Source of the DNA: Aquila chrysaetos chrysaetos
Taxonomy: Eukaryota; Chordata; Aves; Accipitriformes; Accipitridae
Assembly (NCBI RefSeq): GCF_900496995.4
Contig: NC_044004.1
Span: 186,001 to 250,000 of the forward strand
Direction: 5' to 3'
DNA: 64,000 nucleotides
The notes under the pieces are model-generated. The model had not been told where the DNA came from. It saw only the letters and a list, made by a program, of their open reading frames with translations, and searched no databases. This document shows positions 25,201-32,922 of this stretch, in pieces (the stretch's first letter is position 1; every line of letters starts with the position of its first letter). The translations under genes and the position numbers were made by a program.

Positions 25201-28200
25201 TTTTGTTTCGGTCCTGTGCCGTGTTGGGGCTGCTCAGGGACCGGCGGTGCCAAGCTCCGCTGCGATGCTCTCTGAGCTGGCGTCGTCATCTCTCCGTGCT
25301 CCAGCTGCCCGAGTCCTCGTCTTGCCGTCTGCGGAGGTGCGGGAAGGAGATGACGTCTCCCTGACGTGCCAAGTGGCAGGAGAGCCGCAGGACGACATGG
25401 TCTACGCCTGGTACAAGAACAGCAAATGGCTCCAGGAGAGCCCCGAAAACCTCCTCACACTGCCCCGCATTGCCAGTGCCGCCGCCGGCTCCTACCACTG
25501 CCGAGCCCGCAGCCCCTCGGGGACCAGCATCTCCCCGGCTGTCGCCCTGCACGTCTCCTGTGAGTGGGACCCTCCTGGGAATCAAGGCAGGGGGGGAGCA
25601 GGGTGCTGGGGAAGGGATGGTGCTGGGGATGGGATGGTGCTGGGGATGGGATGGTGCTGGGGATGGGATGGTGCTGGGGATGGTGCCAGGGGTGGGATGG
25701 TGCCGGGGATGGTGCCAGGGGTGGGATGCTGAGCAAGGCCACTTGGCCACGCAGGGCTATGGCTGGCACAGGGCAGGCACCTTGCATGGCCCTCACTGCT
25801 GGCACTGTCCCCAAACGCTGCGTGTCCCCTTGTAAGCAGAACTTTCCGATAAGAAGCGGTTTGGCCACCCCATGTCTCACCTGCCTGGCGTGTGGCATAG
25901 AAAGGGTAAAAAGCAATAAGAAATATTTGGGTTCTGTTGAAACAACATGTTTCAATCGACCTGAAATTACCCAAATTTTTCAAGACTTCAATTTGGAAGA
26001 AATCTCTTTCCAGAATGGAGGGAAAAATCATGGAGAGGAAAAGTCTGGCTTAAGCTTTCCTGCAAGCGTGGGCTGCTGCTGCCGCCCCGGCGCTGGCTGA
26101 GAGGTGCCAGGAGCCACTGCAAACACCTCGGGGTGTCCGAGGAGCCTGGGGACGGCGATGCCACCCAGGACCGGGGCGGGGGGACGGGACCCCTCCCGGG
26201 CTGGAGCTGGAGCCAGGCATCCCGACCTCAGGGGGCTCTGGGTGCAGACCGAGGGTTTGCTCGCCCTCCGTGTAACGTCTGTCCTGGGCAGATCCTCCAC
26301 GGGAGCCGGTGCTGACGTCCTTCCTGGAGACCCCCGAGGGGCAGCGGGGTGTCCTGCAGTGCACGGTGGACAGCAGCCCGCAGGCAGAGCTGGCTCTCTT
26401 CAAGGACCAGGCGCTGGTGGCCTCCACGGCGCTGCCGCAGCCCGCCGCCCTGCCACGGCTCAGCGTCGCCTCGGCCTTCAACACGCTGCGGGTCGGCATC
26501 CGCCCCGTGCTGCTGGAGGACGAGGGGGAGTACGTGTGCTCCGCCAGCAACGCCTACGGCAACGCCAGCACCGCGGCGAACTTCACGGCAGGCAGTGAGT
26601 GCGGGGCTGGGGTTGCCTCTGGGGACGGGCAGGATGCGGGCAAGGGACGGGGGTGGGATGGAGCCACCGAAACTGGCTGCGCTGAAACTGGGGAGCGATG
26701 GAGACGGTGGGTTATGGCGAAGAGGTGAAGGCAGGCGCTCCTGGAGGACGCTTGTGGGGAAGGGAGGGCAGAGAGGAGCTGGAATAGGACAGACAGCACA
26801 GAAACAGAGGAAACGGAGGAAGATGCGTGTTTATGGGGACGGAGGGCTACGCCAGAGGTGTTCCCGGAGAGCTGCATGTATATCCCCGCACACAGTGAAG
26901 GCACTGCAGCTCCTCTGGGAGGTGATGCAAAGGGCTGGCTCTGCCGCATCCATCCATGACGCCGTCCCGGCCGTGCTCGCAGAGCCAGCGTCACCCCAGG
27001 CTGTCCTATGGCCGCCGCAGGGGTGGGGAGGGTTGGGAAGCAGGGAGGGAGCTGCAGCGTCTTCGTCGCCTCTTGTCTGGAATGACGGGAAAAGAGCCCC
27101 AGACAAAAATCCCAGGTGGGACCAGCTCTCCCACCAAGCAGCCCACCGCCCTCCGGCCCAGCCGCCCCTCCATCGGCCCCCAGCCCACCCCGAGCATCAC
27201 CTCCCTCCCCTCCCACCGCAGCTGCCAGGGTCTGGATCTCCCCCTCCCCGGACATCCAAGAAGGCAACGCCGTCAACCTGACCTGTGCGGTCGAAAGCGC
27301 CCGCGGGGAAGCGCTGAGCTACACCTGGTACAAGAACAAGGTTTGGTTCAGCAGCGGCTCGGCCCCGGTCCTCGCCTTCCCCAGCGTGGCTGCCACCGAC
27401 GCCGCCTCCTACCACTGCGCGGTGCGGACCCCGGCACGGACCCGCAGCTCTGCCCCCGCCACCCTCAACGTCCTCTGTGAGTCCCCGTGGGCAGGGGGCT
27501 TCATACTGGGGGGGGGGGATGTCCCTGGCACCCACCCGGGACAGGGACCTGGCCGCGCTGCAGGGTGGTCCCTTGGGGTGTCACTTGTCCCTTGGCCGGT
27601 CCCCTCGGCTGGGAACCCTCCTGGGGGCATGGTCTGGAGGGGGTGGGTGGTAGCAAGGCCTGGCTTAGTTTTGGGGGGCTCAGTAAAACTTAGCCTTTGT
27701 CCCAGGTGATAACTAAGCCAAGCTTTATACCCCAGTCCTATGTTAGACCACCAGCAAGGAGACCCGGCCAACCAGCCCCATGTCATCTGCAGAAGATTTT
27801 GGTGAAGCTTCTCCAAGCGCCCCAAGTTTTTCCTTATGCTTTGTACCAAACTGAAACAGAACAATCTTTGGCTTTCGGGAAACACTGCAGGATTTATTTT
27901 TTTTTTTCCTGATTTGGAAGATGAAAACCAGACTTTGTTTAAAAAAAGACATGCAAAAAAAAAAAAAAGTGTAGTTGCAAGTCAGAATGTAAGGGTTTTT
28001 TCCTTTTTATTAGAAAAAGACGGCTTTAACCTATAAATCTGCTGTGAGGAGTGAGGGTGGAGGAGCACTCCTGGAAATGTCCTCCAGAGCGCCTGACACC
28101 CCGGCAACAAATCCATTGCTTCTCTTCCTCCTCCTGATTTTGGATGGCAAATGCTAAATGGATGCTACTAAAACTATCTTGGCACTATGGGCCCGAGCTG

Positions 28201-31200
28201 CACCCACAGTCGTGCTGCCTTTGCACAAGCCTCGCTGTTGGATTTGCCATGCACTGATGTGCAAAGGCTATTTTTTTATTGAGGTCGGGTTGTGAGCGGA
28301 ACACCGAGCTGGGCCAGGCCAAGCGCAACGCCACGTGCTGTGACACGTGCTGTGCCACGCTCCTGCACACAGCCAGCGTGGCTGGAGCTTTAGGTTAGAA
28401 ATGAGCTCAGCAAACGACCCTGCGCCATGTTTTGAGTGTCGGTTTGGTTCAAGGGGACCGTGGACGCTGAGGAAAGAGGCAGCGCTGCCTGAGCAGGTCC
28501 TGCATTGCAGGCAGCTGCCTGAACGGGTTCTGTATTGCAGGCAGCGGTGTCTGGCAGCAGAGCATCGCCCCCCCCCCCAGCTCGCAGCCCAGACCGTGAG
28601 AGCAGCCGGCCCCTCCTGAGCAGCGCAGGCTGGGGATGCTCCGACTTGCTGAGACGCTGCTTATCCTACAGTTCGCCTCACCCCCCCGCCTTTCCTTCCC
28701 GCAGACCCCCCCAGGAACCTGCAGATGAAGGCCTTCGTGGAGAGCGGCGAGGGGATGGCAGTCATCCTCCTCTGTGCCGTGGAGAGCAATCCCCTGTCCG
28801 AGATCACCCTGCTCAAGGGGGGGCAGCCGGTGGCCTCCAGCCCCCCCGCAGGAGGTCACCACCCTGGGCAGAGCGGCCACATCTCCCCGGCTCCCAACGC
28901 GCTGAGGCTGGAGCTCCCGGAGGCCTCCGAGGAGGATGAGGGCGAGTACGAGTGCCGAGCACGCAGCCCCCTCGGCAGCGCCTGCGCGTCCCTGCCCCTC
29001 CGTGTGCAGGGTGAGTCCGGCTTTGCTGCGGGCGGGGGGACAAGGGGCTGGGGACCCCCGAGCGAGCTGGTGTGGGCATCGAGGGGTATGGACCAAATAA
29101 GTGTTGCTGTTGGGCAGCAGAGCGTCGGGGTGGGATCGGGAACGGTGTGGGGCTGATGGAAGGGCAAGGGGGTGCTGCTGCCCACTCGGGTGGGCGCCCG
29201 CCCCGCGCGCGCACCCCGCCGAAGGGGGACGGTGGCTTCGGAGCCGGGAAAGGCTTTTCCCAGCCGCAGCCGAGGAGGGCAAACCTCGTGCCGGTGAGGG
29301 CCAGCGGTCTCTCTCCCCAGCCGTCAGGGTGGTGGTGAGACCCTCTGCCGAGGTACCCGAGGGGACCGACGTGACGCTGACCTGCCGGGACGTGGGTGCC
29401 CACCCGGGGACCCTCTACACCTGGTACAAGAACGGGCGGTGGCTGGCGGAGGGGCTCGACGCCTCGCTCGTCCTCCCCGCTGCCCGGCACACGGATGCGG
29501 GTACCTACGCCTGCCAGGTGGGGAAGGGGCTTCGCGGCCGCCGGGCCCCCCCCCGCCGCCCTGCGGGTGCTCTGTGAGTGAGGGGCGGCTGCATGGGGGG
29601 GGGGGGTGTCATGGGGAGTGGGGGGGGACGGACACACAGGGTCCTGCCGGCAAAGGGGACCCAGGGCAGCCCGGCGGGGATGTCGCTGTCGCCGCGGCGC
29701 CGTTGGGAGGACGGTCTATGTCGCCACCTGGTGACATCCCGCGACAGGCCGGCGACAGTCCGCGGCCCCCTGGACCGGGGGGGGGGGGGGGGGGGGGTGT
29801 CCCAAACGCTCCCGGGCCTCGCATCGCGCCCCTTCTCCCCCCCTCCACCTTCAGCCAGCAGCAAACCCGTCACCCCCCAAAACCCCACTGGTGGCTGGTC
29901 CCCTGCCACCAGAGCGGGGGGGGGGGGGCTAGGACACACACCCCACTGTCCCCGTCCTTGCAGATGCACCCCAGGAGCCATCCTTCATCTCCTTGGTGGA
30001 GCCCCGGGGGGGGGCGGCAGGCCGTCCTGCTCTGCACCGTCGACAGCTTCCCACCCTCCGGCATCGCCCTGCGCCGGGGTCCCGGCCTCGCACCCCTGGT
30101 CTCCACGTGGGGCCCGGCCGAGCCACGCTTCGCTGTCCAGGTGGCCCCCAACTCCCTGCGGGTGGAGATGGGGGGGCTGGAGCTGCGGGACACGGGGCTC
30201 TACATCTGCTCGGCCAACAACAGCTACGGCACCGCGTCCTCGTCCCTGCACCTGGACGTGGGAGGTGAGGGGGGGCCCCGAGCCATGGCGAGCACCATAT
30301 CGGCGTCCCGGTGGGTCCTCCTGTGGGACTGTGGCTCTCAGGAGCCTTTCGGGGGGGGGGTTGGGTTGGTGTTGTCCTGTGAATACCCAAGTCCTGGGCT
30401 GCCCCCGACTTCCCAGCCTCCCTCCTCTTCCTCAGGCGTCACAGTCACGGTTGAGCCCTCGCCAGAAGTCCCCGAAGGCACCACAGCCACCATGACCTGC
30501 TCGGGCGTCCCTTGGGTGGGCGAAGAGGCCAACTACACCTGGTACAAGAACAGCCGGTGGCTGCGGGAGGGACCGGCCGGCTCCCTCGTCCTCACCCACG
30601 TCTCCAGCACCGACACCGGCTCCTACCGCTGCCGGGCGAGCGGGGCACGGGGCAGTGCCACCTCGGCCCCGCTCAGCCTCAGCGTGCTCTGTGAGTGGCC
30701 CCCGACCCCACGGTGACAGGCCACCGGGCAGGATGGGGCGCAGAGCCCCCGAAATGCTGGGTGCACCCAGCCCAGCATCACATGCATCCCATCCGCGCCG
30801 TCCTGCTGCGGCGAGGGGGCCTTCCTCCTCTTCTTCCTCCTCTCCCTGCCCTGCTCCTCTCCCTTCAGACCCGGGGAAGAGGACGTCGGGGCTTTGTCTA
30901 GCAGCGGCTGCCGATGCTCTGAGCCGGGGGGGGACTCTCCAGCTGGGGCAGGGGGAAGCAAAGGGCTGGGGAAGGGTGTGAAACGGCCAACATCGGGCTG
31001 GGTGGGCTGGAGCTGATCCAGCCCGGAGGAGGGATGCGTTAAGCAGCCCTTGGCGAGCGTCCAGACCAGCGTGGGAGGGGGTCCCACACCATGGCTCACC
31101 GCCAGCCCTGTCTCCCCCGCGCAGACCCCCCCCCGGGACGTCTCCGTCAGCACCTTCCTGGAGAACCACAACGGGCGAGTGGGCATCGTGCTGTGCACGG

Positions 31201-32922
31201 CCGACAGCCACCCGGCTTCTACCATCACCCTGTACCGCCGCGGCCAGCTCCTGGCCTCCAGCCTGGCCCCGGCCACCGAGCCGGGGGTCCACGCGTCCCC
31301 CTCCCACAACACCCTCCGGGTGGAGCTCAGGGCCGTGGGGCCGGAGGACTCGGGGGAGTACACCTGCGTGGCCGGCAACCCCATGGGCAACGCCACGGCC
31401 GGTGCCTACTTCAACGTGCACAGTGAGTGGGGCTGCCCCCCCCCCCCCGGGGTGCTGTGCCGGGGGCGGTGGGGCTCGGCGGGGAACGGGGAATTGTGCC
31501 AGAAAGATGATTTCAGAGCGGTGGGGATGACTGGCAGAAGTGGGTTGATTCGACCATGAGTCTTTCGGTGGATGGGAAAAGAGGGGGGGGGTTTATTGCA
31601 AGAATTGGGTATTTCCTTTCAAGGAGTTTTTCTCCCAAAGCAGCCCAGCTTGCTTTTTATGAAAGGGCTGAAAAAGCCCACGGACACAGAAAATTGAGTT
31701 GGATGCTGCAGAATGATCAAAAAAGTGAGGAGGAACTGGCTTGGCTTCAACAAATGGCAAAACAGGATGATGATGCTTGTTGCTGTGCCGGGTGACTCCC
31801 CCTGCGCCCTGCCAGCTCCCTGCCTGTCCCCAGGCGCTGGCAGGGGACAGGACACCATCCAGCACGGGGTGACACACAGAACCGTGCCAGCCTGCCTGAC
31901 CCCTTAGTGCAGGGGACGGTGACATGGGCAGGGGCAGCAAGAGTCCCCGCGGGGTCGAACCTGGTGCTGTGCCACCCTGTGACCCCCCCCCCCACCGTGG
32001 TGTGTCCTCAACCCACCGACTGGCTGTCCCCAACGCCGGGGACATGGCACTGGTGCTGAAGGGTGTCCCTTGCCTGCAGCCGGCTGTCACAGCTTCGTCC
32101 CCAGGGTCCCCTTCACCCCTCACAGGGCACCCCAAGGTCTGGGGGGGGGTCCCACATACACTGACCCCACACCAGGGCCATACTGCAGCTACAGCCATGG
32201 GGAAAAGGGCCAGGGGAAGCCCCCCCCCCCCCCATCAGGGCTCCCTGAGCCCCCTCCGGTCTTGCCAAGCGGGCAGCCCCGATGCCAGGGGGATCTGCCC
32301 TGGCTCCCCTCTGCCCACAGCTCTCACCCTCCTCCTGGCTTTCACCGTCCTGGCCGGACTGCTCATAGCCGTGATCTGCGTGGCAGCCCTGGCCCTCCTG
32401 GCTGTGAAGCTGTGGCCCAGGTAACGTCCCTGGCTGGGACGGGAAGGGGGGGGGACAGGGACCCCAGGCTGAGCCAGCCCATGGCGGGGAGCCGGGGTGG
32501 CAGCTCCCTCTCCTCCCTTCCAGGATGAGGACGTTTTGGGGCTGGTCCGGTGCCGAGGACACTTTTGAGCTGAGGAGCAAACAGGAACAGGCGCGGGTAG
32601 GGACTTTGGTGGGGCCAGCTTTGAGGACCCCCCCCCCCACCCTGAGCTGGCAGGGGATCCCCGCGGTGGGGGGGGGGGTCCGTGGGGTGCGCTGTGCTGG
32701 TGAGCATCCCAGTGCTGCCCCAGCATGGGGCTGGGGGATGCTGGTCCGGCCTCACACACCATCCAGGATCTGGCCCAGCCAGCCTGCTACGTGCTGCCAC
32801 CGCAGCCTCGGCTGGCATTGCTGGCACCGGGGAAAGGGCAGGAGGGGCAGAGCCTCGTGAGGAGCAGAATTACCCCTTGCAAGCTCATCCCAGAGGGGCT
32901 TCACAGCGCACACGGGTGCTGA
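16219..32922 (+). CDS. SIGLEC1: Sialoadhesin (Siglec-1/CD169), 21 coding exons
   Basis: This is a type I membrane lectin; in mammals it sits on macrophages and binds sialylated glycans through its first Ig domain. Reading exon by exon gives a signal peptide, a V-set domain, 16 C2-type domains, a transmembrane helix and a short tail. Seventeen Ig domains, single-exon domains with phase-1 borders, and many close motif matches identify sialoadhesin rather than CD22 or MAG. Introns run from 86 nt (intron 2) to 1,228 nt (intron 13), and all use GT-AG. Exons alternate between a 255-nt class (A: AEVxEG...TWYKN) and a 300-306-nt class (B: YPPR...FLET). Five exons carry one surplus nucleotide each (domains 2, 4, 14, 15, 17). 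As written the frame is broken; without the surplus bases the product is about 1,727 residues, against about 1,700 in mammals. The last exon is the least certain part. The gene is probably functional with assembly errors, but a recent pseudogene cannot be excluded. Confidence 0.92.
17082..17438 (+). CDS. SIGLEC1: SIGLEC1 exon 2: V-set sialic acid-binding domain (Ig 1)
   Basis: The domain opens with SWGVTYPESLRG and contains SCVVVPC, AIWYKDYD, NCTLLL and the F-strand YRFRFEI. In mouse sialoadhesin the ligand is held by Trp2, Arg97 and Trp106. The equivalents here are the Trp codon at 17093-17095, the Arg of FRFE at 17375-17377 and the Trp of DRW at 17402-17404, so binding should be kept. The extra cysteine typical of siglecs, which bonds to domain 2, is present in SCVVVPC. 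Confidence 0.95.
17525..17819 (+). CDS. SIGLEC1: SIGLEC1 exon 3: C2 domain (Ig 2), one surplus base near its start
   Basis: The body reads MSTLECSTPYVCPLGDVALRW, then SFSWKDHSKKLLCEV, matching sialoadhesin domain 2 (CSTPYLC in mouse). The best acceptor, CCCCAG before 17525, gives the wrong frame for this body; the exon is 295 nt, where 294 is expected. An in-frame but weak acceptor (GCGAAG) ends at 17558 and would drop the first strand of the domain. The donor is C|GTACGT at 17820, and the join makes the His of HAPKD, as in mouse. Confidence 0.85.
18271..18534 (+). CDS. SIGLEC1: SIGLEC1 exon 4: C2 domain (Ig 3)
   Basis: It starts APKDTHVSVSPS and carries VSLTCELSSSYP, YRWYKDG and DYGQYRCEAKN, the Cys, Trp and Tyr-x-Cys core of a C2 Ig fold. 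Mouse domain 3 begins APKGVEI with CRVNSSYP, a close match. Length is 264 nt, phase 1 at both ends, donor GTAAGT. Confidence 0.93.
19330..19585 (+). CDS. SIGLEC1: SIGLEC1 exon 5: C2 domain (Ig 4), one surplus base near the donor
   Basis: The domain reads AEISVSPAAEVREGTATTLSC, then NYTWYKNSAWLKEG and AGYYSCKVTNDRGS. At the 3' end the frame gives VTPDRDV and a stop, whereas one C fewer in CACCCCTGACC (19570-19573) gives VTLTVT and a normal phase-1 junction before GTGAGG at 19586. The exon is 256 nt, where its class is 255. A weak in-frame donor, GTGACG at 19579, is the alternative. Confidence 0.88.
20146..20445 (+). CDS. SIGLEC1: SIGLEC1 exon 6: C2 domain (Ig 5)
   Basis: The domain begins YPPRTPTITLFQETQGGRLA, then has VRCAVDSHPPA, SRNALRLEIRGV and SGEYRCTASNAYGNAST. 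Mouse domain 5 has YPPLTPDLTTFLETQ and the same SGEYTC core. Length is 300 nt with intact phase 1, even though it starts with a run of eight C. It contains one NAS glycosylation site. Confidence 0.94.
21280..21534 (+). CDS. SIGLEC1: SIGLEC1 exon 7: C2 domain (Ig 6)
   Basis: The domain reads ATEVLIQPSAEVREGAAVTL, a Cys, then TLYTWYRNSKRLRES and AGAFQCRIRSSNGSD. Mouse domain 6 begins with INPSAEVVEGQAVTLSC. Length is 255 nt in phase 1, donor GTGAGT. The frame is clean. Confidence 0.94.
22310..22612 (+). CDS. SIGLEC1: SIGLEC1 exon 8: C2 domain (Ig 7)
   Basis: It starts PPRQPVMSSFVETQGGRLG and contains VQCTVESDPEANLTLW, NRLKVEIREV and EGTYVCWAGNPQGNASA. The extra cysteine pair in ACTWGC parallels RCGSC at the same place in mouse domain 7, which makes the order of domains convincing. 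Length is 303 nt, phase 1, donor GTGAGT. Confidence 0.93.
23308..23562 (+). CDS. SIGLEC1: SIGLEC1 exon 9: C2 domain (Ig 8)
   Basis: The domain reads TASIAVAPSSHVLEGHPANL, then TCRLSSD, NFTWYRNGQWLAEG and TGLYRCRATADG. Mouse domain 8 has LQEGTEANLTC and NFSWFRNG. Length is 255 nt, phase 1, donor GTACGT. Confidence 0.93.
23961..24155. repeat. CCCTT pentanucleotide array, about 39 copies
   Basis: The array is a nearly perfect run of CTTCC, with one variant near 24131-24140. It lies in SIGLEC1 intron 9, about 110 bp before the acceptor of the Ig 9 exon. One strand is all pyrimidine and the other all purine. Open frames through it (Pro-Ser-Leu-Pro-Phe or Glu-Gly-Lys repeats) are artefacts. Confidence 0.97.
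24268..24567 (+). CDS. SIGLEC1: SIGLEC1 exon 10: C2 domain (Ig 9)
   Basis: The domain begins YPPRDPHLTAFLETERGRLA and carries FQCSVASNPPARLALH, NSLRVEVREV and EGGYRCTATNAHGT. Length is 300 nt in phase 1, donor GTGAGT. It follows directly after the CCCTT array in the preceding intron, with an intact acceptor (CCCCGCACAG). Confidence 0.94.
25305..25559 (+). CDS. SIGLEC1: SIGLEC1 exon 11: C2 domain (Ig 10)
   Basis: The domain reads ARVLVLPSAEVREGDDVSL, then TCQVAGEPQ, VYAWYKNSKWLQES and AGSYHCRARSPSG. Length is 255 nt, phase 1, donor GTGAGT. A 17-bp minisatellite starts about 45 bp after the donor. Confidence 0.93.
25604..25735. repeat. 17-bp minisatellite in SIGLEC1 intron 11
   Basis: The core TGCTGGGGATGGGATGG starts at 25621, 25638, 25655 and 25672, a 17-bp period, with degenerate copies (TGCCAGGGGTGGGATGG) down to 25735. 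It is G-rich on the + strand and begins about 45 bp after the exon 11 donor. Confidence 0.9.
26292..26594 (+). CDS. SIGLEC1: SIGLEC1 exon 12: C2 domain (Ig 11)
   Basis: The domain begins PPREPVLTSFLETPEGQRGV and has LQCTVDSSPQAELALF, NTLRVGIRPV and EGEYVCSASNAYGNAST. The last motif is almost identical to the one in domain 5, as expected from internal duplication. Length is 303 nt, phase 1. Confidence 0.94.
27222..27476 (+). CDS. SIGLEC1: SIGLEC1 exon 13: C2 domain (Ig 12)
   Basis: The domain reads ARVWISPSPDIQEGNAVNL, then TCAVESARGEALSYTWYKN and AASYHCAVRTP. Mouse domain 12 has VQEGQQVNLTC and LSYTWYKGG, a close match. Length is 255 nt, phase 1, donor GTGAGT. Confidence 0.94.
27477..28704 (+). 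other. SIGLEC1 intron 13, the longest intron, partly AT-rich
   Basis: This intron differs from the rest of the gene. Positions of about 27700-28300 are AT-rich with T and A runs (27897-27909, 27957-27968), unlike the GC-rich flanks. The composition suggests an old inserted element, but I recognise no transposon family, terminal repeats or target-site duplication. The last 250 bp return to normal GC-rich intron sequence. Confidence 0.4.
28705..29010 (+). CDS. SIGLEC1: SIGLEC1 exon 14: C2 domain (Ig 13)
   Basis: The domain starts PPRNLQMKAFVESGEG and carries LLCAVESNPLSEITLL, NALRLELPEA and EGEYECRARSPLGSA. Mouse domain 13 has APRNLRLTYLLETQG and NTLRLELQD, which fixes its place in the series. 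Length is 306 nt in phase 1, donor GTGAGT. Confidence 0.93.
29321..29573 (+). CDS. SIGLEC1: SIGLEC1 exon 15: C2 domain (Ig 14), surplus C in a nine-C run
   Basis: The domain reads AVRVVVRPSAEVPEGTDVTL, then TCRDVGAHPGTLYTWYKN and AGTYACQVGKGLRGR. After the nine-C run at 29546-29554 the frame goes to RRPAGAL and a stop at the donor. With eight C it gives AALRVLC and the usual phase-1 end before GTGAGT at 29574. Length is 253 nt as written and 252 when corrected. Confidence 0.88.
29777..29797. repeat. G homopolymer of 21 bases in SIGLEC1 intron 15
   Basis: An unbroken G tract sits between the exons for Ig 14 and Ig 15, the two exons with the clearest homopolymer frame errors. The written length should not be trusted. 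It can form a G-quadruplex. Confidence 0.85.
29964..30264 (+). CDS. SIGLEC1: SIGLEC1 exon 16: C2 domain (Ig 15), surplus G in a nine-G run
   Basis: The 5' part reads YAPQEPSFISLVEPRGG and the rest, one frame away, reads RQAVLLCTVDSFPPSG, NSLRVEMGG and TGLYICSANNSYGTASS. The switch falls in the nine-G run at 30006-30014; eight G restore one frame. The shift is in the middle of the exon, so no other splice site rescues it. Length is 301 nt as written and 300 when corrected. Confidence 0.88.
30436..30690 (+). CDS. SIGLEC1: SIGLEC1 exon 17: C2 domain (Ig 16)
   Basis: The domain reads GVTVTVEPSPEVPEGTTATM, then TCSGVPWVGEEANYTWYKN and TGSYRCRASGARGS. Mouse domain 16 has VTAEPGLDVPEGTALNLSC. Length is 255 nt in phase 1, donor GTGAGT. 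The exon itself has no frame problem. Confidence 0.93.
31125..31422 (+). CDS. SIGLEC1: SIGLEC1 exon 18: C2 domain (Ig 17), surplus C at its first codons
   Basis: The domain reads PRDVSVSTFLENHNGRVGIV, then LCTADSHPASTITLYRRG, NTLRVELRAV and SGEYTCVAGNPMGNATA. The exon opens with A followed by nine C (31126-31134). Eight C would give the standard Tyr-Pro-Pro-Arg start seen in domains 5 and 9. Length is 298 nt as written and 297 when corrected. It is the membrane-proximal domain. Confidence 0.88.
31423..32320 (+). other. SIGLEC1 intron 18, before the membrane exon
   Basis: I see no further Ig exon here. The part at about 31540-31780 is AT-richer than its surroundings and reads as open on the + strand, but it lacks splice signals in the right phase and any Ig motif. 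The rest is ordinary GC-rich intron with C runs. Confidence 0.5.
32321..32420 (+). CDS. SIGLEC1: SIGLEC1 exon 19: transmembrane helix
   Basis: The exon encodes LTLLLAFTVLAGLLIAVICV and a further hydrophobic stretch ending AVKLWPR. About 27 uncharged residues end in a basic stop-transfer motif. There is no acidic or basic residue inside the helix, so this receptor should not pair with DAP12 through a membrane charge, unlike some CD33-type siglecs. Donor GTAACG, phase 2. Confidence 0.88.
32524..32596 (+). CDS. SIGLEC1: SIGLEC1 exon 20: cytoplasmic tail, first part
   Basis: It encodes MRTFWGWSGAEDTFELRSKQ and EQAR after the membrane. Acceptor TTCCAG matches the phase-2 end of the membrane exon and the donor GTAGGG leaves phase 0. 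There is no clear sequence match to the mammalian tail, which is known to be poorly conserved. Confidence 0.65.
32767..32922 (+). CDS. SIGLEC1: SIGLEC1 exon 21: cytoplasmic tail end and stop (tentative)
   Basis: From the acceptor CCATCCAG the phase-0 frame reads DLAQPACYVLPPQPRLALLA and continues to SAHGC and a TGA ending at 32922. The placement gives a total length near the mammalian one. CYVLPP may correspond to FCVLNEK of the mouse tail. No ITIM is seen (Tyr is followed by Val-Leu-Pro). A donor-like GTGAGG inside the exon (about 32859) leaves room for another ending. Confidence 0.5.
   Translation, partial: DLAQPACYVLPPQPRLALLAPGKGQEGQSLVRSRITPCKLIPEGLHSAHGC

Noticed and set aside
16219-32922. 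Identification as CD22 or MAG
   Set aside because: Those have 7 and 5 Ig domains and ITIM-type or FYN-binding tails. Seventeen domains in A-B pairs and the domain-specific motifs fit only sialoadhesin.
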